29,717 nt of DNA from JBDNFP01 sp041689775 (GCA_041689775.1 JBDNFP010000448.1:1-29717), one strand, 5' to 3'; shown: positions 7,330 through 16,643, numbered from the stretch's first letter. The notes: a model not told the origin generated them from the sequence alone. A program made the numbers and translations.

Positions 7330-8058
7330 ATGAAGAATATTACATCCTTCCTTATTTGTCTACTCTGCCTGTTTACGGTGGTAGCTCAGGCAACCCCGGC
7401 TACCGATGCCATTCTGGTTTTCTCCAAAACTAAGGGGTTTCGGCATAAGTCTATTCCGGCGGGGCAACGCGCTATCATGAAGCTTGGAGCCGAAAATCGT
7501 TTCAAGGTAGATACTACTGAGGATGCTGCTATGTTTACGGCCGCTAATCTTAAAAAATACAAAGCGGTCATTTTTCTGAGCACTACCGGGGACGTACTTA
7601 ACCCTGAACAGCAGACTGCTTTTGAGCAGTACATCCACAATGGTGGTGGCTACATGGGTATTCATGCCGCAGCCGATACCGAGTACGACTGGCCTTGGTA
7701 TAATAAACTTGTGGGAGCGTATTTTCTACACCACCCCAAGCAGCAAAATGTGGATATAGATGTCTGGAATAAAGTACATCCTAGCACAAGCTTTCTGCCT
7801 AATCGCTGGCGTCGGTTTGATGAGCTATACAGCTACAAAAGCATTCAGCCTGGTATCATAGTATTAGCTACCCTCGATGAAGCAAGCTACGAAGGAGGAC
7901 GGAACGGGCGTATGCACCCGTTTATCTGGTACCACGAATTTGAAGGGGGACGGGCATTTTATACTGGTGGTGGCCATACCGACGAGTCTTACGAGGAGCC
8001 TTTGTTTGTAAGGCATCTACTTGAAGGAATCAAATGGACGATGAAGCGTACTAAGTAA
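7330..8058 (+). CDS. Secreted ThuA-domain protein
   Basis: A 242-residue protein with a Sec signal peptide (MKNITSFLICLLCLFTVVAQA) and a ThuA-like, glutamine-amidotransferase-fold domain. ThuA features are ILVFSKTKGFRHKSIPAG near the N-terminus, NGGGYMGIHAAADTEYDW centrally and HPFIWYHEFEGGRAFYTGGGHT near the end. ThuA proteins are linked to sugar (trehalose, other disaccharide) catabolism, usually with unknown reaction. ATG 7330 is preferred over an in-frame TTG at 7309, because the signal peptide starts there. It ends tail-to-tail with gmhA, overlapping it by eight bases. Confidence 0.9.
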   Translation: MKNITSFLICLLCLFTVVAQATPATDAILVFSKTKGFRHKSIPAGQRAIMKLGAENRFKVDTTEDAAMFTAANLKKYKAVIFLSTTGDVLNPEQQTAFEQYIHNGGGYMGIHAAADTEYDWPWYNKLVGAYFLHHPKQQNVDIDVWNKVHPSTSFLPNRWRRFDELYSYKSIQPGIIVLATLDEASYEGGRNGRMHPFIWYHEFEGGRAFYTGGGHTDESYEEPLFVRHLLEGIKWTMKRTK

Positions 8059-8632
8059 GTACCATCTTCTCAATCAGAAGAATAAAGAGGTGAATTACTT
8101 TGATATGTATTTCCTGAATGCGATCTGCGTATCCGAAATGGGGTACGCGGATTTCTATATCGGCCAGATTCACTAGCTTCCCTCCGTCTTTACCAGAAAG
8201 GATCACTACCTTCATGCCCTTAGCGCGAGCGGCTTCTACGGCCCGGATAATATTAGCGGAGTTACCACTGGTGCTGATCCCTAACAGTACATCACCCGAT
8301 TGCCCCAAGCCTTCAATAAAGCGGGAAAACACGTACTCGTAGCCAAAGTCGTTACTCACGCAGCTCAAATGACTCGGGTCGGAAATAGCGATAGCGGGCA
8401 TAGCCCGGCGGTTATCGCGGTAGCGCCCGGTAAGCTCCTCGGCAAAATGCATCGCATCACAGTGCGAGCCACCGTTGCCACAAGAAATAATTTTATGGTC
8501 ATTTCTAATCGCCTCGGCCATCAGTACGGCTGCTTGTTCAATGGCCGTCGTATGAACAGGATCTTTTAGGAATGCATCCAAAACGCGTTGCGCTTCGGTT
8601 AATTCCTGCACTATAATAGATTGATACTTCAT
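8051..8632 (-). CDS. gmhA: Sedoheptulose-7-phosphate isomerase GmhA
   Basis: A 193-residue SIS-domain enzyme converting sedoheptulose 7-phosphate to D-glycero-D-manno-heptose 7-phosphate, the first step to ADP- or GDP-heptose for surface glycans. It is strikingly close to E. coli GmhA by eye: CGNGGSHCDAMHFAEELTGR, ISTSGNSAN, then VPHFGYADRIQEIHIKVIH, including the Glu of AEEL and the C-terminal His of the active site. ATG 8632 (MKYQSIIVQEL) matches the family start; an upstream in-frame start at 8665 is rejected. It lies 68 bases downstream of the Wzi/RemB-like gene on the same strand, so they are probably co-transcribed. No other heptose gene is nearby. Confidence 0.97.
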   Translation of the reverse strand: MKYQSIIVQELTEAQRVLDAFLKDPVHTTAIEQAAVLMAEAIRNDHKIISCGNGGSHCDAMHFAEELTGRYRDNRRAMPAIAISDPSHLSCVSNDFGYEYVFSRFIEGLGQSGDVLLGISTSGNSANIIRAVEAARAKGMKVVILSGKDGGKLVNLADIEIRVPHFGYADRIQEIHIKVIHLFILLIEKMVLT

Positions 8633-8700
8633 GTGCTGTTTGGGATTACAGAAAACTATCAGCAAAAATAATGGGACTTTCCCCCAATCGTAACGTGATA

Positions 8701-10431
8701 TTAGAAAGTTTGCTGGCGGTAGGCAATATTATAACGAAGAGCAATAGACCACAAACGGGTAGACTGTTGCACGGTGTACCGTGGTGACTCCTCCCGACGT
8801 GATAGGTACCGGCCCTCCAAGAATAGATTATGAGCCAGCATCTGCGAAACCCGGACGTCTATAAAACGGGTGAATAACGGGACGCCTTGCGCAATGGTAT
8901 TACCAAAATCACCCGCACGGGTGTCGTAATCCAGCAGAATATTACCTCCCCAGTTCTTGCCGTCGTAGTCTACTCCTTTATTGGCCCATACCATGGTAGA
9001 ATAGAGCGATAAATTCGGTGTGATTTTATAACGAACAATACCTAAAATCTCCCGAAAATTAGCCCCCAACGGATGGGCGAGTGGCTGCCTAAAATGCGTA
9101 TAATTACGAGCACCATCGCGGTGCGAGTACGTGAACGGTCGGGCTACATTATACTCTCCCTGAAGGTCCAGGTTAGGTACCCCAAAAGCGTCTACGTACT
9201 TAAACCCAAGTTGTCCGGCATACTTCTTGGTCCAGGAGCCTTCCTTGTTAAAGTAAAACTTAGTCAAAAACTCATCCAGCATAAACTGCCCGTAAATAGA
9301 AACTCGTTTGGCTACCAGCCAGCGAAAATCTGCGCCCAAAAGTGCGTTATCTTCACTGCCCAGATAGGATTCTACAAAACGGTAAAATATAATCGGATTA
9401 AGGTAGTTAAAATCATAGCCTTGCCCCGCGCTGTCGCGACTAAAAACCTCTGCCTCAAAAATCCCAATATTGAACTTATCCGAAAGATTTATACTCAGAT
9501 GGTGCATGGCCGTAAACTTCTTTGCCCGTAGCAGATCCCCTCCCCGAAAATTCTCGTAATTGATCATACTCGTCCAGAGATTGGTGTACTGAAACTTGCC
9601 AAGATGGGTATCTATGCGAAGGAAAAGGTAAGGGCTGCTATTATCCGAAAGGATCATAGAACGATAACCGCTTCCGATAAAGTTTCGGTCATGACCAAAC
9701 TGCACATTAATACTTTTCAGGGGACGAAACGAAATATAGCCCCGGGCGGACAAGAAGTCTGTTCCATTGTTGCGGGTTTGCTTCGCGAGCCCCTCCCCCG
9801 GCATATTGTACTGGGCGGCATAGTCACGGACGTATTTTCCAAAAACACCCTGATTGTCTGACACATAGGTATAAAACCCCAACTTTTTATTGATAATACC
9901 CCGAATCTCTACTCCCCGCCCGGTAAACCACAACCTCGAATCAGTATTATTGTCGTTGCCGATGTAGTTATTTGTCACAAAATTGACGTGCAAATCAACG
10001 TCTTCATTGTGGATGCTGTACAAGTCAGCAGGATTGGAGAAAAAAGTGCGGTTTTTACGTTGACGGGTTGTTGGTATGGAGCCCACGCGGGAGAGTTGAT
10101 GCTCTTTTACTTCGGCATCAGGCGCATCAGATAATGTCCACTCCCAGCTATCTCCCCGGAGGTAATTAATCGTAGTGTAGTCAATTTTCGTGAGTACTAC
10201 CTTTCTTTCTTTTCTAATACTATCCGTAAGCGCAACTACTGCCTTACGTTCAAAAGGCTTCATGTTGGAGTGGAAACCTTCCGAAAACTTTCCTCGTTTG
10301 ATTTCAAGGCGATCAATCAGATGATAGTAGTCGTCGTTTAACGGAATGAATGTACTTTGTGCAAGGCTGCACGAAATACCCAAAACGAAGAGTGCTGTAT
10401 ATAATATGAAACTACGGATTAATTGTATCAT
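8701..10431 (-). CDS. Wzi/RemB-like outer-membrane beta-barrel protein
   Basis: A 576-residue protein with a signal peptide (MIQLIRSFILYTALFVLG ... SLAQ) followed by a mature start STFIPLNDDYYHLIDRLEIKRG. The remainder is rich in alternating aromatic and polar beta-strand segments (VNFVTNNYIG, FLSARGYISF, INVQFGHDRNFIGSGYRS) ending in a C-terminal aromatic strand. This matches the capsule-assembly Wzi family, which in Bacteroidota includes the gliding motility protein RemB. Wzi anchors capsule at the surface; RemB is needed for full surface motility in Flavobacterium. I cannot separate the two roles. Start 10431 is chosen by the signal peptide; an in-frame start at 10494 is longer. gmhA follows. 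Confidence 0.8.
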   Translation of the reverse strand: MIQLIRSFILYTALFVLGISCSLAQSTFIPLNDDYYHLIDRLEIKRGKFSEGFHSNMKPFERKAVVALTDSIRKERKVVLTKIDYTTINYLRGDSWEWTLSDAPDAEVKEHQLSRVGSIPTTRQRKNRTFFSNPADLYSIHNEDVDLHVNFVTNNYIGNDNNTDSRLWFTGRGVEIRGIINKKLGFYTYVSDNQGVFGKYVRDYAAQYNMPGEGLAKQTRNNGTDFLSARGYISFRPLKSINVQFGHDRNFIGSGYRSMILSDNSSPYLFLRIDTHLGKFQYTNLWTSMINYENFRGGDLLRAKKFTAMHHLSINLSDKFNIGIFEAEVFSRDSAGQGYDFNYLNPIIFYRFVESYLGSEDNALLGADFRWLVAKRVSIYGQFMLDEFLTKFYFNKEGSWTKKYAGQLGFKYVDAFGVPNLDLQGEYNVARPFTYSHRDGARNYTHFRQPLAHPLGANFREILGIVRYKITPNLSLYSTMVWANKGVDYDGKNWGGNILLDYDTRAGDFGNTIAQGVPLFTRFIDVRVSQMLAHNLFLEGRYLSRREESPRYTVQQSTRLWSIALRYNIAYRQQTF

Positions 10432-10513
10432 GCGGGGTGGTGTTCCTTGCCTTTCTGAATATAGGAATTCTACATAAAGAATGCCAATCAACATCTATTC
10501 GATTTAAAAGTGC

Positions 10514-10521
10514 CAAATTTA
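10514..10521 (-). promoter_or_regulatory. Possible -7 element for the Wzi/RemB-gmhA unit
   Basis: Read on the minus strand, TAAATTTG fits TAnnTTTG and lies 83 bases before ATG 10431. No TTG is seen at the right distance upstream, so this is tentative. Confidence 0.35.
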
Positions 10522-10570
10522 GATAATCAATTTGTATAATCGCTACTGTTTGATCAAAACCTTACCCACT

Positions 10571-11215
10571 ATGTATATTCTTTCTGAGACACCTTCCATT
10601 GCCGATCGTTTCCTGGCAGAACTTCGCGATACCACTCTACAACAAGACCGCATGCGTTTTCGTCGTAACCTCGAACGCATGGGGGAACTACTGGCCTACG
10701 AAATATCCAAGACCCTATCCTACCGTCAGGCAGAAGTACAGACACCCCTTGGGAAGGCAAAGTCGATGGTGCTGCGGCAGCCGGTAGTATTAGCCACGAT
10801 TCTTCGCGCCAGCGTACCTTTTCACCAAGGGTTTCTTAGTATGTTCGACCAAGCCGAGAATGCCTTCATCGGTGCCTACCGTGGGCATCATTCCAAAAGT
10901 GACGATTTCGAGGTTGAGATGGACTACATTACAAGTCCTAACCTCCAAGACAAAACATTGATACTGATGGACCCTATGCTGGCAACGGGACGATCGATGG
11001 AGAAAGTATACCACGCTCTACTCCGATTTGGAGTTCCGGCCCAAACCCACATCGTATCGGTCATTGCTAGTCCGGAAGGTGTTAAATACATTAAAACCCG
11101 GATGCCCGAGTGCCGTTTATGGCTGGGTGCGGTAGATGACCACCTCAATGAGCAGTTTTATATTGTACCGGGGCTGGGCGATGCCGGTGATCTGGCGTAC
11201 GGCCCCAAAGAGTAG
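10571..11215 (+). CDS. upp: Uracil phosphoribosyltransferase
   Basis: A 214-residue type I phosphoribosyltransferase making UMP from uracil and PRPP (pyrimidine salvage, cytosol). The PRPP loop is LILMDPMLATGRS; LRASVPFHQGF and the uracil-binding C-terminal VDDHLNEQFYIVPGLGDAGDLAYG are typical of UPRT. The length fits the family (about 208-217). ATG 10571 (MYILSETPSIADRFL) is chosen over the upstream in-frame start at 10532, whose extra 13 residues are not conserved-looking. It is divergent from the Wzi/RemB-like gene and closed by the strong hairpin at 11243-11278. Confidence 0.95.
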   Translation: MYILSETPSIADRFLAELRDTTLQQDRMRFRRNLERMGELLAYEISKTLSYRQAEVQTPLGKAKSMVLRQPVVLATILRASVPFHQGFLSMFDQAENAFIGAYRGHHSKSDDFEVEMDYITSPNLQDKTLILMDPMLATGRSMEKVYHALLRFGVPAQTHIVSVIASPEGVKYIKTRMPECRLWLGAVDDHLNEQFYIVPGLGDAGDLAYGPKE

Positions 11216-11242
11216 CGGAGCCATTATCTCTCTCCCAAAATT

Positions 11243-11278
11243 AAAAAGCGAGCGCCCCGATTGGAGCGCTCGCTTTTT
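11243..11278. terminator. Bidirectional Rho-independent terminator between upp and the TonB receptor gene
   Basis: A GC-rich stem, AAAAAGCGAGCGC (11243-11255) pairing with GCGCTCGCTTTTT (11266-11278), with A- and T-runs on either side. It can terminate both convergent genes. Confidence 0.92.
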
Positions 11279-11300
11279 ACTATCTCGATTTCGATACATC

Positions 11301-14300
11301 CTATCTCAGGAACTCATCAAAAGTAAGTGATACGTAGTACATGGAGCCTATGGCTGCACTACCGTACGCTTGTACATAAGGCTTACCAAACAAGTTGGTG
11401 CCACCTACTTTCAAAATTGACTTCATTACTGGTAACTTCATGCTCACCTGAGCGTCGAGGTTATTGATTGCTCTCACCGTGGTATTTGAGAATAAAGCTG
11501 CGTTTGTGCTCGTTGGCTGTACAAATCCAGCCTCCCAAACGAATGCATCCTGGTGACGGAATGCAATGTTAAAACCTATCTTATCAGAAGTACCCAAGCG
11601 CTTTCCGAATTTCAGGTTGTAGCGATTCTTTGGTGTATTGAAGCCCGCAAACTGCTGCTCAGGAGTAGGTACAAAACGAGTAAGTTCGTTGTTGGCCATG
11701 TTGGCTCCTACAAAGAATCCCTTCATCAGAGAGTAATCGGCACTAATCGCAAATCCTTGCACATTAACCTTCTCGTCGGTATTAGCCGGGCGTGAATACA
11801 CAGCACGAGTGCTGGCGCTAGCTACTCCTGATTCGATTGGAAGCCCCGGGCCGGCGGGAGCTGTTGGTACGATGATTACTGTACCACCAATAAAATTGGT
11901 ATACTGGCTTAAATAGTAGTATGCGTCTACAAATAGTTTCTTCCCGATCAGACCTTTGTAGCCAATTTCATAAGAAGCGATTCGCTCGGGCTGTAAAGCA
12001 GGTGCCTGGTACTTAGGAATAGCAGCCGTAGCAAAGGCAGGCAAAACCTGAGCAATTACACCCGGTAGGCTAGCTTGCAGTGCTCCGGGGAGCCTTGCAG
12101 CCACACCCGCCTGAATGGCTCCGGCAATTACCTGGGAGTTGTTAGGTATCTGACCGGCTGCTACCGCTGAATTTACTGCGGCAGTTACACCAGCGGTTAC
12201 CTGCTGCGTAATAGCGGCAGTAGCGTACTGGGTAGCTTGCTGTATCACCGCCGGTAATGCAGCATATTTAGCCACTACGGCTGGGGCTAGATTTTGACGT
12301 AATATTCCTCGGTTCAGGTTATAACGAGCGTCAAACTCGGGAAGACCTCCGATCAGGATAGCATTGGGCGTACGTAGGTCAATGAATTGGTTTTGGGTAG
12401 TTGGAATCCGAAAGCCTGACTGATACGACAAACGAATGTTATGATTTCCGAAGGTAGTAACTGCCGAGACACGGGGGGTAAACTGGCCATCAAAGTTCTG
12501 GTTCTTATCGTAGCGAAGTGATCCGGTTAGTTTCAGGTGATTACTAAACAGTGTCTTTCCTGCCTGTACAAAGCTACCAAACTCGGTAATACCAATAGTA
12601 CCATTACGACCGTCTTTGGTATCGGCAAACAAGGTACCATTAGAACGTAGCTGGTACTGACGCACGTTGGCACCTACCAAGAGTTCTACTACCTTAATCT
12701 GATTCTTGAAGTTATATACACCCTCTGCGTGATAAAGATTGGTCTTATCGGTGAAGTTACTACCTCCCTCAGAAATAGGGGCGCTTCTCCACTTATCCAA
12801 AAGCGCATTGTACGTCTCTGAACCCGGAGCCGGCAGATTCCGGTCGGCAAACTGACGAGCAGCTAAGTACGCTTGATCGACTGGGGCTCCTGCCGAACGA
12901 GCCTGCACAAACGCCCCGGTGTACTCTCCAAACCAGGTAGCGTGCGGACTTACCTCATTTAGCATCGAAATAGAGGCTAAACCAGAGAGGTAAGAACCTC
13001 CCGAGCGCTCCTGCGTTGTGTATGCACGCAGCGTAAAGTTATCTCCACGCAGTTCTAATTTAGCCTGCGCCAGGTTAAAGTTACGAAGTGAGTAGCGGCC
13101 TGTACCCGTATACACGGTGGTACCAGTGCCGTAGTTTATTTGTCCTACTGCTTCTATTTTATCGTTAATCCGGTAGTGAAGAGCCACATTGGCTTTTAGA
13201 GACTTGGTATTATAATCCACCAAATCTTTTTCCATATAACCCGTTCGGCTAATATTGGTACTCGGTAGTAAGCCAAGGGCCGCTGCGGGTAACAACCTGG
13301 CAGCTACCAAACCTTGCCCAACGGTATTGAGGTTAGCTTGCACCTCATCACCGTAGATGTTCATACCGTCGTAGTCGTTATTTACACCCACTCCACGGCT
13401 ACCATCCTGCACTCCACCTACGTTGAGATTAGTATGGTCATTTGCCTGCCAGTCCTGCGCTCGTATGTAGGAAACGTTTACTTTGTAGGCAAATTTATTA
13501 TTGAACGCTTTGGCATACCGAATAGAAGCATCGTAGAAAGGAGTATTTTGTACGTCGCGGTTGCTCGCGCTCATTACTCCGGTTTTTACGGTTGCGCTCA
13601 ATCCCTGGTACAAGAATGGGCTCTTGCTGTTCATTAGCACCAAGCCATTGATTGCGTTGGGGCCGTACAATGCTGATGCAGCACCCGGAAGAATGTCAAC
13701 ACTTTCCAGATCCAGTTCAGGAATACCCACAATGTTATCAATCGGGAAGTTAAGACCCGGTGCTGAGTTATCCATTCCGTCAATCATCTGCACCGTCCGG
13801 GGGTTACCCGTAGCTCCAAAACCGCGCATGTTTATTGACTTAAAAAGAAGTCCTTGCGTAGTTAGGTCAATTCCTTTCAAGTTAGCCAATCCATCGTAGA
13901 AGCTGGCAGCAGGTGTTTCGCGAATAGCCCGAATATCCATCCGCTCCACCGCCACCGGCGACTTCATGATGCTTTCTTCTATCCGTGAGGCTGACACAAT
14001 CACTTCCTGCCCCATAATCACTTGCTCTTTCAGACTAATTTCAATGTTAGTCTTATTACCCTTAATCTCCATCTCCTGGGACTCATAGCCCACCGAACTA
14101 ATGACGATACTAAAAGGAGGAGCTGTAGCTGTAGTCAAATCAAATTTTCCATCACCGTCCGTAATTGTTCCAATTACTTTGCCCTTCACCTGAATACTAA
14201 CTCCAATTAGTCCCTCGCGGTTACCTGCATCAAGTACTCTTCCTGCCACCCGTGTGGTTTGATTCTGGCTAAAAGAGTAAGAGGTACTTAACATAATGAG

Positions 14301-14345
14301 CAGCATCGAAATAAACGATACCTTTCTTGTAAATACTTTACACAT
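11301..14345 (-). CDS. TonB-dependent outer-membrane receptor with carboxypeptidase-like regulatory domain
   Basis: A 1014-residue receptor from ATG 14345 (MCKVFTRKVSFISMLLIM ..., signal peptide ending near YSFSQ); an in-frame start at 14390 is less likely. After the signal come a carboxypeptidase-D regulatory-like domain (RVAGRVLDAGNREGLIGVSI, about 30-115), a plug domain (RGFGATGNPRTVQMIDGMDN, then ILPGAASALYGPNAINGLV) and a 22-strand-type barrel ending in VSLTFDEFLR. No SusD-like partner is adjacent, so it is not a SusCD pair; the ligand is unknown. Residues about 685-775 form an Ala/Gln/Val-rich, low-complexity, probably helical insert in the barrel region (positions about 12010-12300), which is unusual. 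Confidence 0.93.
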   Translation of the reverse strand: MCKVFTRKVSFISMLLIMLSTSYSFSQNQTTRVAGRVLDAGNREGLIGVSIQVKGKVIGTITDGDGKFDLTTATAPPFSIVISSVGYESQEMEIKGNKTNIEISLKEQVIMGQEVIVSASRIEESIMKSPVAVERMDIRAIRETPAASFYDGLANLKGIDLTTQGLLFKSINMRGFGATGNPRTVQMIDGMDNSAPGLNFPIDNIVGIPELDLESVDILPGAASALYGPNAINGLVLMNSKSPFLYQGLSATVKTGVMSASNRDVQNTPFYDASIRYAKAFNNKFAYKVNVSYIRAQDWQANDHTNLNVGGVQDGSRGVGVNNDYDGMNIYGDEVQANLNTVGQGLVAARLLPAAALGLLPSTNISRTGYMEKDLVDYNTKSLKANVALHYRINDKIEAVGQINYGTGTTVYTGTGRYSLRNFNLAQAKLELRGDNFTLRAYTTQERSGGSYLSGLASISMLNEVSPHATWFGEYTGAFVQARSAGAPVDQAYLAARQFADRNLPAPGSETYNALLDKWRSAPISEGGSNFTDKTNLYHAEGVYNFKNQIKVVELLVGANVRQYQLRSNGTLFADTKDGRNGTIGITEFGSFVQAGKTLFSNHLKLTGSLRYDKNQNFDGQFTPRVSAVTTFGNHNIRLSYQSGFRIPTTQNQFIDLRTPNAILIGGLPEFDARYNLNRGILRQNLAPAVVAKYAALPAVIQQATQYATAAITQQVTAGVTAAVNSAVAAGQIPNNSQVIAGAIQAGVAARLPGALQASLPGVIAQVLPAFATAAIPKYQAPALQPERIASYEIGYKGLIGKKLFVDAYYYLSQYTNFIGGTVIIVPTAPAGPGLPIESGVASASTRAVYSRPANTDEKVNVQGFAISADYSLMKGFFVGANMANNELTRFVPTPEQQFAGFNTPKNRYNLKFGKRLGTSDKIGFNIAFRHQDAFVWEAGFVQPTSTNAALFSNTTVRAINNLDAQVSMKLPVMKSILKVGGTNLFGKPYVQAYGSAAIGSMYYVSLTFDEFLR
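12010..12300 (-). repeat. Ala-rich low-complexity coding insert in the TonB receptor
   Basis: This stretch encodes about 95 residues dominated by Ala, Val, Gln and Gly (for example AAITQQVTAGVTAAVNSAVA and AGAIQAGVAARLPGALQASL), with a loose heptad-like spacing that predicts amphipathic helix. It interrupts the beta-barrel pattern between LPEFDARYNLNRGIL and PALQPERIASYEIGYKG, and therefore probably forms an extracellular loop domain. Confidence 0.7.
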
Positions 14346-14481
14346 GTTCTTTCTTAGTTGGTTTATGTTTGTTTTTGAAATTAAGCACAATATTAAATAG
14401 AAGTATGATTTATATTCTATTTTTTCTTCATATTATGAAAAAATTACAATTTATATTTACCCTTTATTTAAAAAATCCAAA

Positions 14482-15516
14482 ATGAATCGACACGTACAAG
14501 CAATTTATGCTCTTTTCTGTCTATCCATGGCGCTTACATCTCTCTTAGGATGCTCCAATAATCCTATAACTATTACTAGTTCATACGCCCCCGCACCTAC
14601 AATCTCTTCCCCTGATTACAAGGATAAATCTTACTGGGCAGCCCTACCCAAAATAAGTAATGAGACCGATAAACTACCCTTGCAATCGACCTTTTCAGAT
14701 CAGCAGAAAACTGCCCGGGCTGATGTTTTCCTCATCCACCCAACTACCTATACGGAAGAGCCCTCAGACGGTCACATTTGGAATGCTAGTTTGGATAATC
14801 TATCCCTAAATCACAAGACTGATCAAAGTACGATTCTCAATCAGGCCTCAGTCTTCAGCGAGTCCTGTCGGGCATTTGCACCGAGGTACCGTCACTATGC
14901 GTTTGTTGCTACCAACCTACAAGGCAAGAAACAGGCGCTTGAATTTGCCTATGCTGATATCCGCGCGGCATTGGGGTACTACCTCAAACACGATAACACT
15001 GGGCGTCCCATCGTCATCGCAGCCCACCAAGGCACACTTCACGCTACACGCCTTCTTTCTGCGTTTTTTAATCAAAAGCAACCGCGTAATCCGCTTGTAG
15101 TTACTTACCTCATCGGGATGGCTGTACAACCCGATGTATTTTCATCCATACCGCCGGGTACTTCTCCCACCCAGATCCGCTGCTTTGTATCATGGAATAC
15201 TTTTGCCAAAGGGTACGTACCTGATTGGTACGAAAAAGGCCTCAATACTGCCGTTTGTACCAACCCTCTTTCCTGTACTACCGATAATGACCATGTTTTC
15301 CCAGGGAAATAATATTGGCGGAGTAGGTTTAAGATACACCTACTTTCCAGATTTAGCAGATGCTCAGTGCCATCAAGGGGGCCTTTGGATCGATAAGCCT
15401 GTACCAAAAGGGCCTTCATCAAAACCAAAAACTGGCATCAGGCCGATATTAATTTGTTCTGGGGAAATATCCGTGAAAATGTAAAAACTCGCCTTGAAAC
15501 ATTCCTCACCAATTAA
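14482..15516 (+). pseudogene. DUF3089-family lipoprotein, broken by two compensating frameshifts
   Basis: The intact frame starts with a lipoprotein signal (lipobox LLGC, Cys24) and carries alpha/beta-hydrolase-like DUF3089 features: ADVFLIHPTTY, SESCRAFAPRYR, then YLIGMAVQPDVF and VCTNPLSC. It hits a TAA at 15310-15312. The family C-terminus continues one frame over (NNIGGVGLRYTYFPDLADAQ, then HQGGLWIDKPVPKGP). It then returns to the original frame as FIKTKNWHQADINLFW and NIRENVKTRLETFLTN, ending at TAA 15514-15516. So there is one extra base near GGGAAA (15304-15309) and one missing near GGGCC (about 15409-15415). The repaired product would be about 344 residues, the normal family length. 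Either a very recent pseudogene or two homopolymer sequencing errors. Function of DUF3089 is not firmly known. Confidence 0.85.
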
Positions 15517-15534
15517 ATTACCCTTGAAAAGTAA

Positions 15535-15542
15535 TAGCTTTG
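15535..15542 (+). promoter_or_regulatory. Possible -7 element for manC
   Basis: TAGCTTTG fits TAnnTTTG, 33 bases before the manC ATG. No clear TTG box lies about 20 bases upstream, so this is tentative. Confidence 0.4.
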
Positions 15543-15575
15543 TTTAAATCCATCATCAGTAAAGCGCTTTAATTT

Positions 15576-16643
15576 ATGCAAAATACATATGTAATTATTA
15601 TGGCAGGTGGAGTGGGTACCCGCTTCTGGCCTTTCAGCCGTAAAAGTTATCCCAAGCAATTTCATGACGTACTCGGATCCGGGAGATCACTTATTCAGCA
15701 AACCGTGGATCGGTTCGAAGGGATCTGCCCCATGGAAAATATTTATGTGGTCACAAGTGCGGAGTATAAGAATCTGGTCAAAGAGCATCTGCCCGAGTTA
15801 TCCGACGATCAGGTCTTATTAGAGCCCCACCGTCGCAATACGGCTCCTTGTATTGCCTATGCCTGCTACAAGATAGCATCCCGAAACCCAAAAGCAAACG
15901 TGGTAGTAGCTCCCGCTGATCATATCATTTTAAAGGAGGATACCTTTAAGAATACCATCCGGATAGCACTAGGTGCTACCCGACAGCAGGAGATTCTGGT
16001 AACGTTGGGTATCCAACCGACCCGACCTGATACCGGCTACGGTTATATTCAGTTTATACCCGATAAGACCATGGTAAAAAAGGTTAAAACCTTTACCGAA
16101 AAACCCCACCACGAGCTAGCTGTCCAATTTTTGGAAAGCGGTGATTTTGTCTGGAATGCCGGTATATTTGTCTGGAACGTACAAGCGCTGAAGAACGCAG
16201 TAAAAAAATATTTGCCAGAAACAGCCGAACTTTTTGAAGAGGGCGAGAAGCTTTACTACACGCCGGAAGAAGCCGGGTTTATCAACAAAATTTACTCCCA
16301 TTGTGGCAATATATCCATTGACAACGGAATTATGGAGAAAGCGGACAACGTGCACGTGGTACTAAGTAGCTTTGGCTGGTCGGACCTCGGCACCTGGAAA
16401 TCCTTGTACGAAGTATCCGAAAAGGATGAGCATGAGAACGTAACCGAAGGAAAACTGATCATCCACGATTCCACGGACTGCATTATTAAAACCCCCAAAG
16501 ACAAATTGGTGGTTGTTAATGGCCTCCATGGGTTTATCGTAGCCGAATACGATGGTGTACTACTTATTTGTAAGAAAGACGACGAGCAAAAAGTAAAAAA
16601 ACTTGTGGCAGAAGCCAAGGAAATTGATCCTAAATTCAGCTAG
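15576..16643 (+). CDS. manC: Mannose-1-phosphate guanylyltransferase
   Basis: A 355-residue nucleotidyltransferase making GDP-mannose from mannose 1-phosphate and GTP, for polysaccharide and glycoprotein synthesis. The signature MAGGVGTRFWPFSRKSYPKQF spans about residues 9-29. LEPHRRNTAPCIAYA, VAPADHII, TGYGYIQF, FTEKP, WNAGIFVWN and SIDNGIMEKADNVHVV follow in the order of the family. It has only the nucleotidyltransferase domain plus left-handed-helix remnant, without the C-terminal phosphomannose isomerase cupin of long ManC/AlgA enzymes. It is a single-gene unit, convergent with thiL and ended by the hairpin at 16661-16692. Confidence 0.95.
   Translation: MQNTYVIIMAGGVGTRFWPFSRKSYPKQFHDVLGSGRSLIQQTVDRFEGICPMENIYVVTSAEYKNLVKEHLPELSDDQVLLEPHRRNTAPCIAYACYKIASRNPKANVVVAPADHIILKEDTFKNTIRIALGATRQQEILVTLGIQPTRPDTGYGYIQFIPDKTMVKKVKTFTEKPHHELAVQFLESGDFVWNAGIFVWNVQALKNAVKKYLPETAELFEEGEKLYYTPEEAGFINKIYSHCGNISIDNGIMEKADNVHVVLSSFGWSDLGTWKSLYEVSEKDEHENVTEGKLIIHDSTDCIIKTPKDKLVVVNGLHGFIVAEYDGVLLICKKDDEQKVKKLVAEAKEIDPKFS

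Noticed and set aside
11301..14345. TonB receptor as a SusC-type partner of a SusD lipoprotein
   Set aside because: No SusD-like gene lies downstream (upp is convergent there), and the upstream lipoprotein is a divergent DUF3089 gene.
15134..15484. 116-codon plus-strand frame as an independent gene
   Set aside because: Only its second half is meaningful, and that is the frameshifted continuation of the DUF3089 gene.
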